DNA of 64,000 bases from Siphonodentalium dalli (taxonomy: Eukaryota; Mollusca; Scaphopoda; Gadilida; Siphonodentaliidae): positions 174,431,692 to 174,495,691 of the forward strand of contig CP136061.1 in assembly GCA_032622095.1 (NCBI GenBank), written 5' to 3'. The translations under genes and the position numbers were made by a program. Position 1 is the first letter of the stretch. Each line of letters opens with the position of its first letter. The notes below the pieces were generated by a model. It did not search any database and was not told the origin of the DNA. It worked only from the letters and a program-made list of their open reading frames with translations. This document shows positions 35,040-46,719 of the stretch, piece after piece.

Positions 35040-36290
35040 CCCCGGGCTCAATTTTCAGCAAAAGAATTACGTTGGGGTCCCAGTGTGATCAATTGGGAAA
35101 TTTGGTAAAGTTCTGAACAAAAAATTGTAATTTTTCGACCAAAAACGTGTTTGGGGAGTGATAGCTAAAATCCATTATTTCGCAAATTGTTCTAAATTTC
35201 TGTTAACTTCTTTCTGCATATGCTTGGCAGATAACAGCCTCACTATAAGAATTAAATATTTGGGCATTATAACAATATCCATTTGAATGATAATGTTCGA
35301 AAAATAATATTTTTTTGAGAAAGTGCGATTTTTCAGCAAAAATTAAATGTTTTGGCTCCAAATGGCAGGAAAATATAAAATAACCAACACTTTTTTTCAT
35401 ATCGTGTAGAGGTATGGTATGTTGTAGTAATTTTAACCCCAACAATATGGGCAAATAGGCCAGGACATAGCCACAGGGCTCGCTTTACAAAAATCGTTAA
35501 TTTCTGGAAAAAGTCACTGGAGGGTATCGCTCATCGTCGATGACAATAGCCACCACCTATTCCGTTATGTTTCAATTTCTGTCAAATTCTTTCTACTTGT
35601 GATGTCCATATAACTACTGAGCCATGTGAATTATATAGTTGGTCACATGTTGTTTATAACAAAGGTTTTAGTAGTTAACATCGATGTTAACGCATGCATA
35701 ATTACCTGTTATCAATAAAATCATTGTTGTTGTTGTAACTGGGGGTCTGAAAGCCTGAACACATCAAAAACGTGTTTGGGGGAGGGGTAGCTAAAATCCA
35801 ATATCTCACAAACCGTTCAAACATTTTGTTAACTTATTTCTTCATATGCTTGTTAGATAACTAGTACACCATATGAACTAAATATTTCAATATTATTGCA
35901 ATATACGTTTGAAAGATAATGTTCGAAAAATATAATTGTTTTGAAAAAAGAGCGATTTTTCAAGAAAAAATAAATGTTTCGGCTCCAAATGGCACGAAAA
36001 TCCAAATTAACCAACACTTCTTGCATATCAGGTACAAATATGGTATGCTGTAGTCATTTTAACACCAACAATGTGGGCAAATAACTTTGGACATAGCCGC
36101 AGGGCTCACTTTACCAAAATCGTTAATTTCTGGGAAAAGTCACTGGTGGGTATCGTTCATCGTCAATTTGAGAATAGCCACCACCAATTCCGTTATTTTT
36201 CACTATCATTTTCGTAAAGAGTATATATTTCTCCTTTAAAACAAGTTAGTTTTAACTTGTTCTACTGTGGGTAGGGGTATCTCGAAAACT
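35040..36290 (-). repeat. Diverged inverted copies of part of the 4-kb unit
   Basis: Two successive units (about 35090-35600 and 35700-36290) match the reverse complement of 22340-23040: CCAAAAACGTGTTTGGGG, AGCTAAAATCCAATATCT, GGCTCCAAATGGCACGAAAA, GGGCTCACTTTACCAAAATC, ACTGGTGGGTATCGTTC. They are clearly older than the tandem duplication. Confidence 0.75.
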
Positions 36291-36351
36291 AGAGCTCTTT
36301 TTCGATTTGGCCGCTGCACTACACAGTTAGACTCCTGATATCATGGAGATT

Positions 36352-36960
36352 ATTATGCCCCCGATCTCCGATGGAGATTTGGGGGTATATAGTGGAGCCC
36401 TCTGTCCGTCCTTCTGTCCTTCCGTCCGTCCGTCCGTACGAACTTTTCAACTCATAACTTTGGTTTCGCTAACTCAATTCAGTTGATCTTTGGTATGCTA
36501 ATAGACCAGCCGGGGGGACAAGATATCCCAATAACTGCGGTTTCGTCCGCCCATTTTTTCCAGAGTTACGCCCCTTTTTGGACTTAGAAAATTCAGTTTT
36601 CTGTGGCATACGAACGTTTCAACTCATAACTTTGGTTTCGCTAATTCAATTCAGTTGATCTTTGGTATGCCAATAGACCACCGGGGGGACAAGATTTCCC
36701 CATAGCCATGGTTTCGTCCGCCCATTTTTTCCAGAGTTTCCAGATGATAACTTGATTTTGGATTGTTTATTTGCAAAACCCGTTTTTTTGTGTATTACCA
36801 ATATCGCAATACAGATCAAGGTAAAATTGCGGTTCAATCGGATAATTTTTGTGAGAGTTATGACCCTTTTTCGACTTAAAAAATTCAGTTTTTTTTTTTG
36901 GAAAATTCAGTTTTCCTTCTATTTTTGTGGCACCAGACCAAATTTGAAGCTAATATAGAA
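36352..36960 (+). mobile_element. Element opening with a GCCCCCGATCTCC hairpin
   Basis: GCCCCCGATCTCC-GATGGAGATTTGGGGG forms a hairpin at 36357-36386, followed by CCGTCCGTCCGTCC. Two direct units of about 170 bp then share AACTCATAACTTTGGTTTCG, TTCAGTTGATCTTTGGTATG and ACCGGGGGGACAAGAT. Confidence 0.6.
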
Positions 36961-37199
36961 CAACATGTGGCACATGACGTTATCTCTGTTTTTTAAACGT
37001 ATGTTGCTCTACTTGTGAGGACACACTCGGCTTATTTCGACCGGCATAAAAAAAACCTATGTTGACTTACATTAATATTGCGTGCGTGTGAGGTCTGTAA
37101 GTGTTGTCATATTTTAACAAGTCATCCTCTATCGTACTAAATACTCATGAATAACATAATAACAGTCGGGGGCGTTACCTCCGCCCAGCGGTGCACTTG

Positions 37200-37990
37200 T
37201 TATTTGTAAGTTTGGTGCTAATCCGCGACTAAACAAATTTTTATCAAATTTATTGATAACCCAACCCCACCCCTCTCTCACCAAAGCAGCACCAATATGA
37301 CGTCTTTAAAATCACACGATTAGATTCCTCATTTCATGGATAAGAATGTGTATCAATTTTGTGGAAATTGGCGCTAAAAATATTGTGTATCAATTTTGGT
37401 GCCCCTCTCCCTTTCTGTGCACCCCTGACTCGAATGACGCCACTTTTGACAGCTTTAAGCCACGCCATTAGACACCTCATATCATGGGGATGAATTTGTA
37501 TAAGTTTTGTGGCAATCGGCAACTAAACCAATGTTAGTACCCACCCACCACCCCCCCCCCCCCCCAAATCTCTCATGCCAACGACACCAATTTGGCGTCT
37601 TTAAATCACACAATAAGATTCCTTGTATCATGGAGAAGATCTCAGAAGAATGTGCATCAATTTGGTGGAATTCGGCGCTAAAATTATTTTGATCAATTTT
37701 GGTGCCCCACTTCCCTTCCGGGCATCCCTGACGCGAACTGCGCGACTTTTGACATATTTAAACCACACCATTAGATTCCTCATATTATGGGGATGATTAT
37801 ATATAAGTTTGGTGGCAATCGGCGACATTTTTGTTTTGCCCTTTCCCCTTTTCTGCCCCTGACAACAACGGCGTCACTTTAGAAAATTCTAACCCTCGCC
37901 ATTATCTTTCTCGTAAAAAGTTACCCCTATTAGACCCCTTTTGTTTCATCTAGGTGATCCCCTGTGAATTTATATAGAACACAGACAGAC
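37200..37990 (+). repeat. TTTAAACCACAC-family array
   Basis: Units containing TAAGTTTGGTGGCAATCGGC, TCAATTTTGGTGCCCC, CCCCTGACTCGAATG-CGCC and TTTAAACCACACCATTAG. It ends CTCGTAAAAAGTTACCCCTA and ATAGAACACAGACAGAC, the phrase found at the left edge of both 4-kb copies. A poly(C) run lies at 37549-37566. Confidence 0.7.
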
Positions 37991-38019
37991 AAACATTCGC
38001 AAATATAGATATAGATGTG

Positions 38020-38345
38020 CAACATGTATATAGATGACGGAAAAATAATTTTTTTATTACGGAGTTATTTAAAAACCATTTTCGACTTAGAAAATTTCAA
38101 CATTTTTTATAATTTTCTGTATGAGGGTACCTTCATGGTGTAATTAACTCCTCCTACAGTTTTCAACCTAGAGATTTGAAACTTCAGAATATTGTTTCCC
38201 ATATATTGAAGATGTGCAACATGTATATAGATGACGGAAAAAATATTTTTTGACAGAGTTATTAACCCTTTTCGACTTTTCAACATTTTTTTTTATTTCT
38301 TCAACAAAGCGGCATCGACTTGCCACGTTTTCGGGGGACACTGTG
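38020..38345 (+). mobile_element. 3' part of a GTCCCCCGAAAA element
   Basis: Two units with TGTATATAGATGACGGAAAA, CTTCATGGTGTAATTAACTC and CCCATATATTGAAGATGTGC, ending CTTGCCACGTTTTCGGGGGA. It pairs with the 5' end type at 20025. Confidence 0.55.
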
Positions 38346-38349
38346 GTCA

Positions 38350-38645
38350 GCTGACCTTTTATTCAGTATTTGTTGAGTTATGGACCTCAGTGTGAAAATG
38401 GATTTTACTCTTTGCATGACTAAATTCTTTGCCAGAGCCTACAGGCTACATCCCTCATCTGATCATTACCAAACTTCATATGGATATTCGGGGTGACCAC
38501 TAGAATGCAACAAAACAACTGGTGGTTCAACAGGGGAAAACTTGGCTAGGGGAACGGGGCCATTGAGGGGATCCCATGCCGGTATAGCAGAAACCCTGCT
38601 ACCATAAATTGACATAAAGCGACATGTCATAAAAAGAAAATAAAC
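38350..38645. other. Stretch without a supported gene
   Basis: Short AGCTGACC/TTATGGACCTC repeat remnants (ATTTTACTCTTTGCATGACT also occurs in the 59.8-61.4 kb array). No gene. Confidence 0.45.
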
Positions 38646-39000
38646 AGTTGTTTATGAGCACATATTTAGTTTGACTACTGGTTTATGTTTCCATAATGGT
38701 AGACCAACAACTATTCATGGAGGACACATTAATCAGATATGCAACAACAAACATGCTCTTACTTAAAGTGAGAGCATGTTTGTTGTTGCATATCTGATTA
38801 TACACATGGTACATACCTGTGGGAAGCACCAAACCTTCATATCTGGCAATGTCGGCTATATGACGTTGCATAACTACAGGTGCTATTGGGAAAAGGGTAA
38901 AATCTAAGGTCGCTACTGGTGAGCCATGTTTTAACAAATTTGGGAATTTAGTGTCCTCCATAAACCAGTAGTCAAACTAAATATGTGCTCATAAACAACT
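38646..39000. repeat. Nested palindrome (foldback)
   Basis: The outer arms 38646-38687 and 38959-39000 are perfect inverted repeats of 42 bp. Inner arms 38730-38759 and 38771-38800 are perfect over 30 bp, with an 11-bp loop that pairs further. ATGGAGGACAC (38717-38727) also mirrors GTGTCCTCCAT (38951-38961), with a 29-bp insertion separating it from the left outer arm. Confidence 0.9.
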
Positions 39001-39321
39001 TGAAATTTGGTATGTGAATATATCTTGCCCCGGATACAAATTTTATCGGGTCGCCGAGCCGTTGCGACGCCAGCTGCTCGCATGCGCAGACGAGATCTCG
39101 GAAACAGGTGGAGCTATCGACTTGAAGTTTGCTATGTGAATGTATCTTGCCCCGGATACGAATTTTATTGGGTCGCCGAGCCCGTGCGACGCCAGCTTCG
39201 CGCATGCGCAGACCAGATCTCGGAAACGGGTGGAGCTATCGACTTGAAATTTGGTTTTTGAATAGCCCGGACAACGTCGGGCTCATCGGCTAGTCTCATA
39301 TATATTTTGAAGACCTCTGTT

Positions 39322-39352
<31 letters not shown>

Positions 39353-39867
39353 ATGTCTGTCATTAATACAAATCTACGATTCTCGACAGATCTGGACGAA
39401 ACTTGGTACGTGTGTGTAGTTTGACCAGGCGGTCGTCGTTGTCGTATTGGCGAGCCCGTGCGGCGCCCACTTCGCGCATGCGCAGACGAGATCTCGGAAA
39501 CGAGTGGAGCTATCGACTTGAAATTTGGTATGTGAATGTATCTTGCCCCGGATACGAATTTTATCGGGTCGCCGAGCCCGTGCGACGCCAGCTTCGCGCA
39601 TGCGCAGACGAGATCTCGGAAACGGGTGGAGCTATCGACTTGAAATTTGGTATGTGAATGTATCTTGCCCCGGATACGAATTTTCTCGGGTCGCCGAGCC
39701 CGTGCGACGCCAGCTTCGCGCATGCGCAGACCAGATCTCGGAAACGGGTAGAGCTATCGACTTGAAATTTGGTTTTTGAATAGCCCTGACAACGTCGGGC
39801 TGGGTAGAGCTATCGACTTGAAATTTGGTTTTTGAATAGCCCGGACAACGTCGGGCTAATCGGCTAG
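39001..39867 (+). repeat. 122-bp satellite, plus orientation, with two Helitron-like CTAG ends
   Basis: CATGCGCAGA starts at 39081, 39203, 39477, 39599 and 39721, spacing 122 bp within runs. Hairpins AGCCCGGACAACGTCGGGCT at 39264-39283 and 39838-39857 are each followed by CTAG (39290-39293, 39864-39867) and a T. A duplicated tail (AGCTATCGACTTGAAATTTG) lies at 39807. Apparent ORFs are repeat translations. Confidence 0.8.
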
Positions 39868-40442
39868 TCTATTATATATTTTGGAAGGTCTGTGTGTGTG
39901 TGTGTTCGTGATGAACTCGAAAACGGCCGACCCGATTTCGATGAAACTTGGTATGTGGGGGTATTTTCGGCCGGGGAGTGGCATAAACCTATTAATTTGC
40001 CTGTGCGACGTAACCTTGACCTTGAAATCGGGTCATTTCAAGGTCAAACGCCCGAATATCACGGGATTTCGATGAAACTTGGTATGTGGGGGTACTTTCG
40101 TGTGGGGAGTCTCATTCTCATTCATTTGCCCGTGCGATGTGACCTTGACCTTGAAATCGGGTCAATTCAAGGTCAAATCGCGAATTTTGATGGGATTTTC
40201 ACGAAATTTGATACATAGGGTTACTTTTGTCCACTGAGTGTTTTGGACGTGTCAAATCGTGACCCCGACCTGACCTTCAAAATGATCAATTCAAGGTCAA
40301 ATCGGGTAAAACAGGATGGATTTCGACGGGTACTTTTGTCCGGGCAGTGTTTTGGACGGGTCAAATCGTTACCCCCATCTGACCTGACCTTCAAAATGGT
40401 CAATTCAAGGTCAAACCCGGACGAAGTCGGGTCACCTTCTAG
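39868..40442 (+). mobile_element. Helitron-like unit ending at CTAG 40439
   Basis: Leader TCTATTATATATTTTGGAAG with a TGTG run, then GATTTCGATGAAACTTGGTA repeats and several TGACCTTGACC/TTCAAGGTCAAA pairs. End hairpin ACCCGGACGAAGTCGGGT (40415-40432), spacer, CTAG (40439-40442), TATATATA. The most complete copy in the window for defining the unit. Confidence 0.7.
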
Positions 40443-40629
40443 TATATATATGACAACTGGTTGCTGGGGTATAAAACAGGTAATAATTCGACATTACATT
40501 GAACAACGAAATAGCACATAACGATAGTATGGTGGCTGGCTTGCCTATATCGCGAAGTTGCGAACACTTTGGGGTTTTGTTATAATAACTAAGCATTTGG
40601 GAATGATATGTACATACTCGGATCTCAAT

Positions 40630-41275
40630 GAAATTAGGTATGGATGTTCACTACTATGAGGACATTAAATAGAGGGTTCCATCATTTTGTTCGGAATTTC
40701 CATTCCAGAGTAATTCATCTTTGTTTATCTGGAAATAGTGGCTTTTTGGACCGTCAGGGTGTCTGTTCATGTCATAACTTCAACAGTTGTGCTGGGATCT
40801 CAACCAAATTTGGTATGGATGTTCACAACTATCAGGACATTAAATAGTTGTTTCCATCGTTTTGTTCGGATTTTCCATTCTAGAGTTATTCATCTTTGTT
40901 TATCTTGAAATGTTGGATTTTTGGTCCGTCTGGTGTCTGTTCATGTCATAACTTGAACAGTAGTGCTGGGATCTCAACCAAATTTGGTATGGATGTTCAC
41001 AACTATCAGGACATTAAATAGTGGGTTCCAACGTTTTGTTCCGCTTTTCCATTCTAAAGTTATTCATCTTTGTTCATCTGGAAATGTTGGCTTTTTGATC
41101 CGTCTGGTGTCTGTTCATGTCGTAACTTCAACAGTTGTGCTGGGATCTCAATGGAATTTGGTATGGATGTTCACTGCTATGAGGACATTCAATAGGGGGT
41201 TCCATTGTTCTGTTCCGCTTTTCAATTCTAGAGTTATTCATCTTCGTTTATCTTGAAATGTTGGCTGTTTGGTCC
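40630..41275 (+). repeat. 174-bp satellite, four copies
   Basis: GGTATGGATGTTCAC starts at 40637, 40812, 40986 and 41160, spacing 175, 174, 174. Units share AGGACATTAAATAG, CATTCTAGAGTTATTCATCT and GTGTCTGTTCATGTC. Head-to-tail; the ORFs across them are incidental. Confidence 0.9.
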
Positions 41276-41519
41276 ATCCAATATAAACAATATAGTCAAC
41301 CCATTCCAAATGTGTGAAGGGGTGACATTTAGCAAAAGGCTATACAAACATAGCCTAGGCCTACTGTTTTGTTGTTGTTGTTGTCATGATGTCTTCTCAA
41401 TTAGTGAACAATGGTTTAACTCGTTGGACAAAAACAACACATCTGATATCTGAAATTCCAAAATGAACCGATTTGATGTCATAATATCAGTTCGATCATG
41501 GCTAGAAACAGTGATGAAA

Positions 41520-41890
41520 TCGAATAGATCTATCGTTAGCGGACATATATATACGCAGTTGGGAAAATATTAGACCAGCAGTTTACACAGGTCGACAGTA
41601 CGAAGAAGTTAGGGTCTCTAACACAACCCCAGGTATCACACATCTAACAGAACAAAGATGAAATCACCCAGAAAATTGAAACCAGCTGCACCCACCTACA
41701 ACGGGACCGACAACCCTCCATTTGAAGCAATAGGCCCGACATAGAACAAGCCCTCATCACATTGTATCAACGCCAGACATATATATAAAGAGAGAGAGTC
41801 ATACCCCCTAAGTTCGTTGTTTTATAATGGTATGTATATCATTATCCATGTTTTTATTATTCATTCAATAAAGAATTGAGAAAAACATAA
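41520..41890 (+). other. Possible 3' end of a transcript or retroelement
   Basis: A short frame (41658-41743) reads MKSPRKLKPAAPTYNGTDNP and ends PFEAIGPT-stop; downstream ATTCAATAAAG (about 41864) could be a polyadenylation signal. The composition looks protein-like, but no family is recognised. A GAGAGAG microsatellite lies between. Confidence 0.22.
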
Positions 41891-41919
41891 CACTCAACTC
41901 CTCTGCCAGTCAATTAGTG

Positions 41920-42045
41920 ATGCGGACTGGACCGGACCACCTTGGGTGGTCCGGTCCACTGCCAAGGCGGTCCAGTCCGGTCCGGTCCAGGCCATTCCGG
42001 TCCGGTACACATGCCTGGACCGGTCCAAAACGGTCTGGTCCACCT
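41920..42045. repeat. GGTCCGGTCC-rich palindromic cluster
   Basis: TAGTGATGCGGACTGGACCG followed by GGACCACC-TTG-GGTGGTCC and many CGGTCC/GGACCGG words. It resembles the terminal region of hAT-like elements rich in subterminal palindromes, but no opposite end was found. Confidence 0.5.
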
Positions 42046-42439
42046 ATAATAGGCTATATGTTAATGAATTCTCTGTTTTCTCTAAGTTTTTACTCTGTAT
42101 AGTACAAACTATAAGGTTACTGCATTGCAATGAGTCCATATATGTTAAAACTTACATTGTTTGCCAATTGTATGCATCATTGTCTGTCTCTGGTGGCGTA
42201 TACTGGAACGATGCACGATAATAGTATTTCTAGTAATGCGAACATGCACTAATTAAAGACATATTATGGACTTGTTCGGGTGCGTGGAACTGATAAGTTA
42301 CTATTCAGGCACTATTCCAATTGGAGGAATGCAACATTCTACTAACACCGTTGAAAATCTGAAGCAAATCGACCACTCCATAGAAAACATCGTCTGAACT
42401 ACGCTCAATTATAAATATTTACTACACGATTCGGGACGC

Positions 42440-42640
42440 ATCTATCGGCAATAAACTAACGAAAACGATTTCACCATAGAGAGTCACTGCATATAATTAA
42501 TACATAATAATGACGGCATGTGTTGTCAATTTAGATCTAATATTTGTAAAAATAACTACTTTGAACAAGATTATTCTCCATTTCTATTTGGTCACCCTAC
42601 CGGAGTGTTTCACATCACTTTAAATGTATTGGACAGATAT
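42440..42640 (+). repeat. Dispersed repeat, partner of 47690-47855
   Basis: Shares TAATTAATA-ATAATAATGACGGC, TTGTAAAAAT-ACTACTTTGA and GATTATTCTCCATTTCTATT with 47690-47855, followed there by composite repeat copy B. Confidence 0.75.
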
Positions 42641-42649
42641 ATAGCTAGG

Positions 42650-44720
42650 GCCAGAATGTGTTATAACCAATCTAATATGGCACTCAACTGATCGTATGCA
42701 TGATTCGTATCATACTTATTTTCATTAAATTGAAATTGAAACGAAATAACTATACTGATGACAATTATACAAATGTGTACTATTAAATATGACTACTACA
42801 TTAATATTGGAGTCTTGGAGATTGTGATGGCTGATTGTATAGTCCTGACAATTATAGTTATAGACCTAAGCCAACTACTATTGGATTAATGTGACTGTCT
42901 TGTCTTTCATTATAGGGAAATTGACATGTACAAAGTGCATCTATACATTGTTTTCGTGGCATCAAACGTTTAATAGATAATAACATCACTACAGTCAATG
43001 CTACCCACAGACGAAACTAGGGTTGGCCTGGGAAATTACAGTGCTAAAAATAGCACAACATAACACGTGCAATTCGTGGAAATTCCAAACTATTCTATAA
43101 TATGTTTTGTATTAACTTAACTTTGTCGCATCTGATGGCTGATATATATTGAATAAAATGTGTAGATTTGAAATAAAAGTCGCCGACGAATTAATCATGA
43201 TAATGCTGCGCTCCGATATCTATCTGACAATGATTTCTTACTTAAATTGCGAAAATGGAAGCATTGTATACAACAAAACCACCACCGGGTTTACGGTACT
43301 TTCAGAATGCCATAGACTAAAACGAGAATGCGACGATGCCGTAAACCCCCTGATTTGCGTCCACATTAAAATATGTGTCTGGTCTAGAAAGACAGATTGA
43401 AACTGTAGAAATTAACTCTACATGGCATACGGAAAGTATACTATAAATCGGGGTTGTGGAATAATTTATTGTCGTCCTCGGCTGTATTCTTTTATTCATA
43501 ATAGTTCGCACAATTAAATGGTGACGGTTTACCCAAAATGAAGACAAGTTACATAATCACACACAAAAACGTTTTTCGAAATCAAAATTTGCATTGTTTA
43601 CTGTACCACTCTGCAGTATTAATGCGACGGTGTAGCATTTATTGCATGAGATTTTGGGGGACTTCAACCTGTACTGTAATATTTACTGTAAACCAGTGAT
43701 ACAATATCACTGCTGTAAACCCACGGATTTGCGGCCACCGTGTGACATCAAAACGTAGGAAATGATTGTGTATATAGGCCTATCCTATTGTATAAATTGG
43801 GTCTGGAAATAATTTATTTGGGACTTTAATCTTCTATTAATAATAGTTCATTATTAAACGAAGTTTGAATTGTCCGATATTAACCAAATCGGAGATTTCA
43901 GTAGATCGGAGAAATTAACTAATAGGCCTACATATATAAACTCCGATCAAATCGGAATTGTTTTCATATCGGAGAATACTCCGATTAAATCATTGGAATT
44001 CTTATGAGAAAAACCCCGATCTGAGAAATTTCAGCATGGACACCGACATCTTCCCGTTCGCGACACATCGGTATAAAACTGCAACTATGGAGTATTTATT
44101 GAACACAAACTGTCCTGCCAATCATATCGACACAACAGCCATATTGACGGAATTAATGCTGCGATCTTGACGAAAACAAACACTGCGAAAATATGTCGAA
44201 ACAGAAAGCGAATATTTGAGCAAAACAGCGAAACAAAACTGCGATAATTGCGCAAACATCGAACCAAGACAGCGAAAATGACGAAAACGTACAACATTAC
44301 GGCGTGCGATAATGACGAAAAAACTCTGATAATGTTGAAAAAAACGACGTCATTGACGCCACATTTTTCGCAGTTTTATCGCATTATTTTCGCATATGCG
44401 AAATAGGTTTTGACATGCTCCCCAATGCTTGTTAAATATGTATGGAATTATATTCATCTCTAATAATATCCTCTGTTCTGTCTGTTTAGGAAAACAACCA
44501 AATGAGAACTATGGACTATTTAGAACACTTGCAATATTTGTTTTGCAATTCTAAAGGTGTTTAATATCCCGCTTTACACATGATCCTCGACACCTTTGAA
44601 AATATGATGCATCTAATAGCGTGTATGCGTAGTCACATGATGTACCATTCAATAGAATTTTGAAGTATCTTTCCGTCGATTTCCAATTGATTGTCCATGG
44701 AATATATTATAACTTTATAT
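42650..44720. other. Stretch with repeat remnants but no supported gene
   Basis: GTAAACCC-CTGATTTGCG-CCAC phrases recur near 43340, 43715 and, diverged, 5143. TCGGAG words cluster at 43870-43990 and GCGAAAA words at 44170-44400, the latter ending TTTTGACATGCTCCCCAATG as near 370. The 83-codon ORF at 43149 spans one of these repeats and is not supported. Confidence 0.5.
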
Positions 44721-45133
44721 TATAATGGTTATATTCACGGTCGTGAAACGAGGGTTTATTAGAACAGTTAAAGTTAACTTAAAACGACAGATTGTGAGGG
44801 TATATACTTGCAAGTGTATCTACTTTTTATACTTCACACTAGTGGTGAATGTTCATATATTACTGTTAATTGCAGTACGTTCGCATTCACTGCTTTGGTG
44901 TATTCAAAATTACTATTTGTTGTTTCAAAGTTGAATCAAATATCGTGGTCGAATTGAATAACAAAATGAATATTGAATAAGCGCAGGGCCAGCAATTACC
45001 ATCTTCATCACAATGTCATATTTCAGAAATTGTTCTTTTATTATTAGGGTTGGCAAGGGTGAACAAATCTGTTATGTCCGTGTATCATTACCATTTACAT
45101 TGGCAACACATGCCTCTTTTTGTTCTTTTGCAG
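44720..45133. other. Intron end before exon 45134
   Basis: No repeats recognised in the last 400 bp of the 25.4-kb intron; a pyrimidine tract (CTCTTTTTGTTCTTTTGCAG) ends it. Confidence 0.55.
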
Positions 45134-45512
45134 GTTATTTGACAGAAAATTCTTTGTCAGTTTGTTCTCTCATACATTGTATTCACTTGGTTCACTAATG
45201 AATGATCAAGAATTATGGCATTTCGAGGTTACCAAGTTACAGAATTCCATGAAGAATACAGAAAAAATCTGCTCCCGATGGAAATATATGAAGAACTTTT
45301 TGATCAAGCCAGTCAGCCCATCAGTGGTTTCTCTCTGTGATGATCTTGTGGCATGCTTTGAAATAGTGTTATCAGATGCCGATGACAATTGGATAGAGAT
45401 GGGGAAATGCTGGATGTTACTTGGCAGGATCAACATGACACTTCTTTGCCCTGTTGGGCCTGTGGATCCAGTGGAGAAACAGTTGATCAAACTATCATAC
45501 ATGGAGGAGCAG
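45134..45512 (+). CDS. MDN1: Internal exon of a midasin-like (MDN1) gene
   Basis: A 379-bp open segment with a strong acceptor (TTTTTGTTCTTTTGCAG) and a consensus donor (GAGCAG then GTAAGTGC). It begins by completing a split Arg codon, then reads LFDRKFFVSLFSHTLYSLGS. It ends in the most family-like stretch of the gene: GRINMTLLCPVGPVDPVEKQ followed by LIKLSYMEEQ. An aromatic/hydrophobic helix followed by G-x-VDPxEK and a charged helix matches my memory of the midasin linker in animals. It leaves in phase 0 and joins IAEIEAEILVRN of the next exon in a helical context. The upstream ATG at 45120 lies inside the acceptor tract and is not a start. No catalytic AAA+ or MIDAS motif falls in this exon, so family assignment depends on alignment. 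Confidence 0.68.
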
Positions 45513-45639
45513 GTAAGTGCAGTTACCTCATTGAAATTTAAGTTACTTTAATAATCAGAATTTTTCGTTTCAGTTAGCATATACTTACTAACTGGCTGGG
45601 GTTGGACTGTTTCAGCATTAGCATTTACACAATTATATC

Positions 45640-46060
45640 CCCCAATATTTTTTCACATTTGAGCCTTCAAATATTTACAAATTTAAAAATATGCCCGCTA
45701 GCAGCCATCTTGGATTTTCACATTTGAATCCATCGGCACACCCTGCAGCCGACGTTTATTGGAGAAATTATGTGAAACTTTACAGGCATGGGAGCTATCA
45801 CATTTGAACTATATTTCTATGAAAAGCATGGCCGCAGGCAGTTCTCCTGGATTTTACACTTTACTGCATCACTAATACTTTGGCATGCCCGACAGCCAAC
45901 ATTTTTCATCCAATTGATACTAAACTTCACATGGCTATTTGGATTGTCCTCTGGTATTGCTTTTTAAACATTTAAACTTTACATGTTCCTTATTGCTCCA
46001 TAGTCTGCAATGTATGATATTGATCCCCTTTCCAGGTTGAGCTGCAGTGTCATTTCAGGT
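45640..46060 (+). repeat. Diverged AGCTCAAC-array units
   Basis: ATGCCCGCTAGCAGCCATCT, TGGATTTTACACTTTACTGC and TTGAGCTGCAGTGTCATTTC match words of the array at 59.8-61.5 kb, including its tail GTTGAGCTACAGTGTCATT. Confidence 0.55.
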
Positions 46061-46069
46061 ATTAGTCTG

Positions 46070-46719
46070 GTCGATAAACTAAAATTTTAGGGTCAACCTA
46101 GAATTTTTTTTGACAAAGTTGGTTTCTATTCCATTTTTAAGAGGAATATATCCTCTATAACATATCCAAAATCCGCTAAAATCCGCTTTGAGCATTTTCT
46201 GTAATACAAGATGGCGTCCATGATGGCAGTTGGTATCGAAAAATCCTGAATTTCGGTGGTAGGTGTGCCAACAAATACTAAAATTTGTAATAAAATAAAA
46301 TTCACACAAACAATGCTTAGTCGTAAACCATATTTGTAGAATGTCTGTCCAATATGGCCGCCAAAATGGACAAAATCGAATGATATTTACAATTTGCGAA
46401 AAATTGAATAGCTGGTCATACAAGAACGAACATGCCCTCGAATTATACGAGGAAGAATGATTTCAGAGTATAAGGGGAGCTATTAATAATAGTATGTAAG
46501 AATTCTCTCTAATGTATCTCGCGAGATAGCAACCGAAAGCCAGGTCTCATACAACGATTAAATGTGGACTTTTTGGGCGCCAAGAAACAAAAGAATAACG
46601 CAGTTTTATCTGTACTGTTGATCTTGAATCGTGTAATATATGTGTATTAAAACAGTTAAATGTGATCTAATATGGATGTATTCATTGTGTGATCTTTTAT
46701 GAAGCAGAAATATATGTAA
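46070..46719. other. Stretch without a supported gene
   Basis: AT-rich intronic sequence; the minus-strand 114-codon ORF has no recognisable feature. Confidence 0.5.

Noticed and set aside
39283-39723. 146-codon minus-strand ORF with repeated RARRPEKIRIRGKIHS motif
   Set aside because: The protein periodicity follows the 122-bp satellite on both strands and in several frames, so it is a satellite by-product.
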